Of a stretch of DNA of 64,000 nt, positions 63,401 through 64,000 are shown piece after piece; within the stretch, counting starts at the first letter, position 1; each line of letters begins with the position of its first letter. Made by a program: the position numbers and the translations under genes. The notes under the pieces were generated by a model. It was not told the DNA's origin and ran no database searches. It saw only the letters and a program-made list of their open reading frames with translations. The stretch covers positions 15,766,001 to 15,830,000 of the forward strand of contig CM027380.1 of the NCBI GenBank assembly GCA_015680905.1, read 5' to 3'. The DNA is from Coptis chinensis. Its lineage: Eukaryota > Streptophyta > Magnoliopsida > Ranunculales > Ranunculaceae.

Positions 63401-64000
63401 TTAAAATACTTACCAATGCAAAGCGAATAACCAATAGAAGTGGAGATGAGATTTACGTGGTTTGGCGTTAGCCTAATCCACCAAGCAAAAGAGGAGAATT
63501 TTACTAAGAAAGAGATAAACAAATAGAGTACAATCACTCACAAACGAATTCCGAAAAATTCACAAACTCTCTCTCACAAAAGAGGATAATTGTTGGTTTG
63601 ATGTTTGAGAGGGATACTGGTAAGCTTTGTGTGGGTTATGTGGACTCTGACTATGTAGGTGATTTGGATAAGCGCCGGTCCACTACCGGGTATGTATTTA
63701 CTTTAGCTGGTGCTCCGATAAGTTGGAGGTCTATTTTGCAGTCTACGGTTGCATTGTCTACGACAGAGGCAGAATATATGGCAGTGACTGAGGCTATGAA
63801 AGAAGCTATTTGGTTGCAGGGTTTGTTAGATGACTTGGGTATTGTACGTGTAGGGTCAGCTCAAAATTCATCGTGATAGCATGAATGCTATATATTTGGC
63901 CAAAAACCAAGTTCATCATGCCCGTACGAAGCATATTGATGTGCGTTTTCACTTTGTCAGAGAAATTTTAGAGGAGGGTGATATTTTACTCACTAAGATA
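60458..64000 (+). pseudogene. decayed Ty1/copia gag-pol, cut by the window end
   Basis: Domains run in copia order: Gag from 60458 (M-A-T-D-P-P-S-G-T), CCHC knuckle C-V-F-C-H-E-V-G-H-stop-K-K-D-C near 61221-61263, protease L-D-T-G near 61408, GAG-pre-integrase near 61800, and integrase 61960-62590 with T-D-N-G-G-E-Y. The start of reverse transcriptase lies at 63000-63317 and RNase H (Y-V-D-S-D-Y, S-T-T-E-A-E-Y) from 63598 to the end. Breaks: TAA at 60989, a stop inside the knuckle, TAA at 61756, a frameshift near 62575, a stop near 62702, replacement of the reverse-transcriptase core by an inverted LTR piece, and a frameshift near 63865. It cannot be active. Confidence 0.92.
63318..63580 (-). 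repeat. inverted LTR fragment inside the copia reverse-transcriptase region
   Basis: Read on the minus strand this matches 60109-60371 of the element's own LTR with scattered differences (for example ACGTAAACG here against ACATAAACG). It begins exactly at the LTR terminus (TGTTAC) and ends in the CTCTCTCACAAA stretch. It sits between H-S-S-I-R-I-I-L-A-Y of the reverse transcriptase and the L-M-F-E-R region before RNase H. Confidence 0.9.

Noticed and set aside
1-64000. CRISPR arrays, bacterial operons or a biosynthetic gene cluster
   Set aside because: The sequence is a plant nuclear chromosome; there are no spaced direct repeats of CRISPR type, and the genes have unrelated functions.

Overview
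This window is nuclear DNA of a flowering plant, most likely a dicot. The evidence is long AT-rich introns with GT-AG boundaries, plastid-targeted proteins, an ascorbate-pathway enzyme, a plant-type MATE transporter, and plant transposons (CACTA, LINE, hAT and PIF/Harbinger MITEs, SINE, Ty1/copia). The species cannot be named from the sequence alone.

Layout. 1-5.0 kb: the end of a CACTA transposon with a long (GA)n run, an array of palindromes, a broken FAR1-like gene and a tRNA-Leu(UAA) gene. 5.6-31.5 kb is the gene-rich core. It holds a 16-exon spinster-type MFS transporter (+), a plastid soluble inorganic pyrophosphatase (-), a 16-exon kinesin-8 motor of the KIN-8B type (+) and L-galactose dehydrogenase (-). 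These form two convergent pairs, and the pyrophosphatase and kinesin genes are divergent over 2.1 kb. All four reading frames could be joined exon by exon without a break. Two introns carry MITEs with clean target-site duplications.

31.5-46 kb is a transposon-rich block. It has one stray DExH-helicase exon and a LINE relic bounded by a 13-bp target-site duplication. That LINE is itself split by a 7.5-kb CACTA element with a 3-bp duplication. The CACTA element carries a frameshifted two-exon fragment of a SUD1/DOA10-type membrane E3 ligase gene.

46-58 kb: a small intronless-coding gene for chloroplast outer envelope protein 7, a possible small gene of unknown function, SINE and poly(A) retroposon traces, and a two-exon MATE (DTX) transporter gene with a clear TATA box. 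60 kb to the end: a decayed Ty1/copia element running off the window. Its reverse-transcriptase core is replaced by an inverted piece of its own LTR.

The genes are unrelated housekeeping or transport genes and do not form a functional cluster. The most unusual material is the nested LINE/CACTA/captured-gene structure and the rearranged copia element. Exon boundaries were worked out by reading splice sites and joining conserved protein segments. They have not been checked against transcripts.
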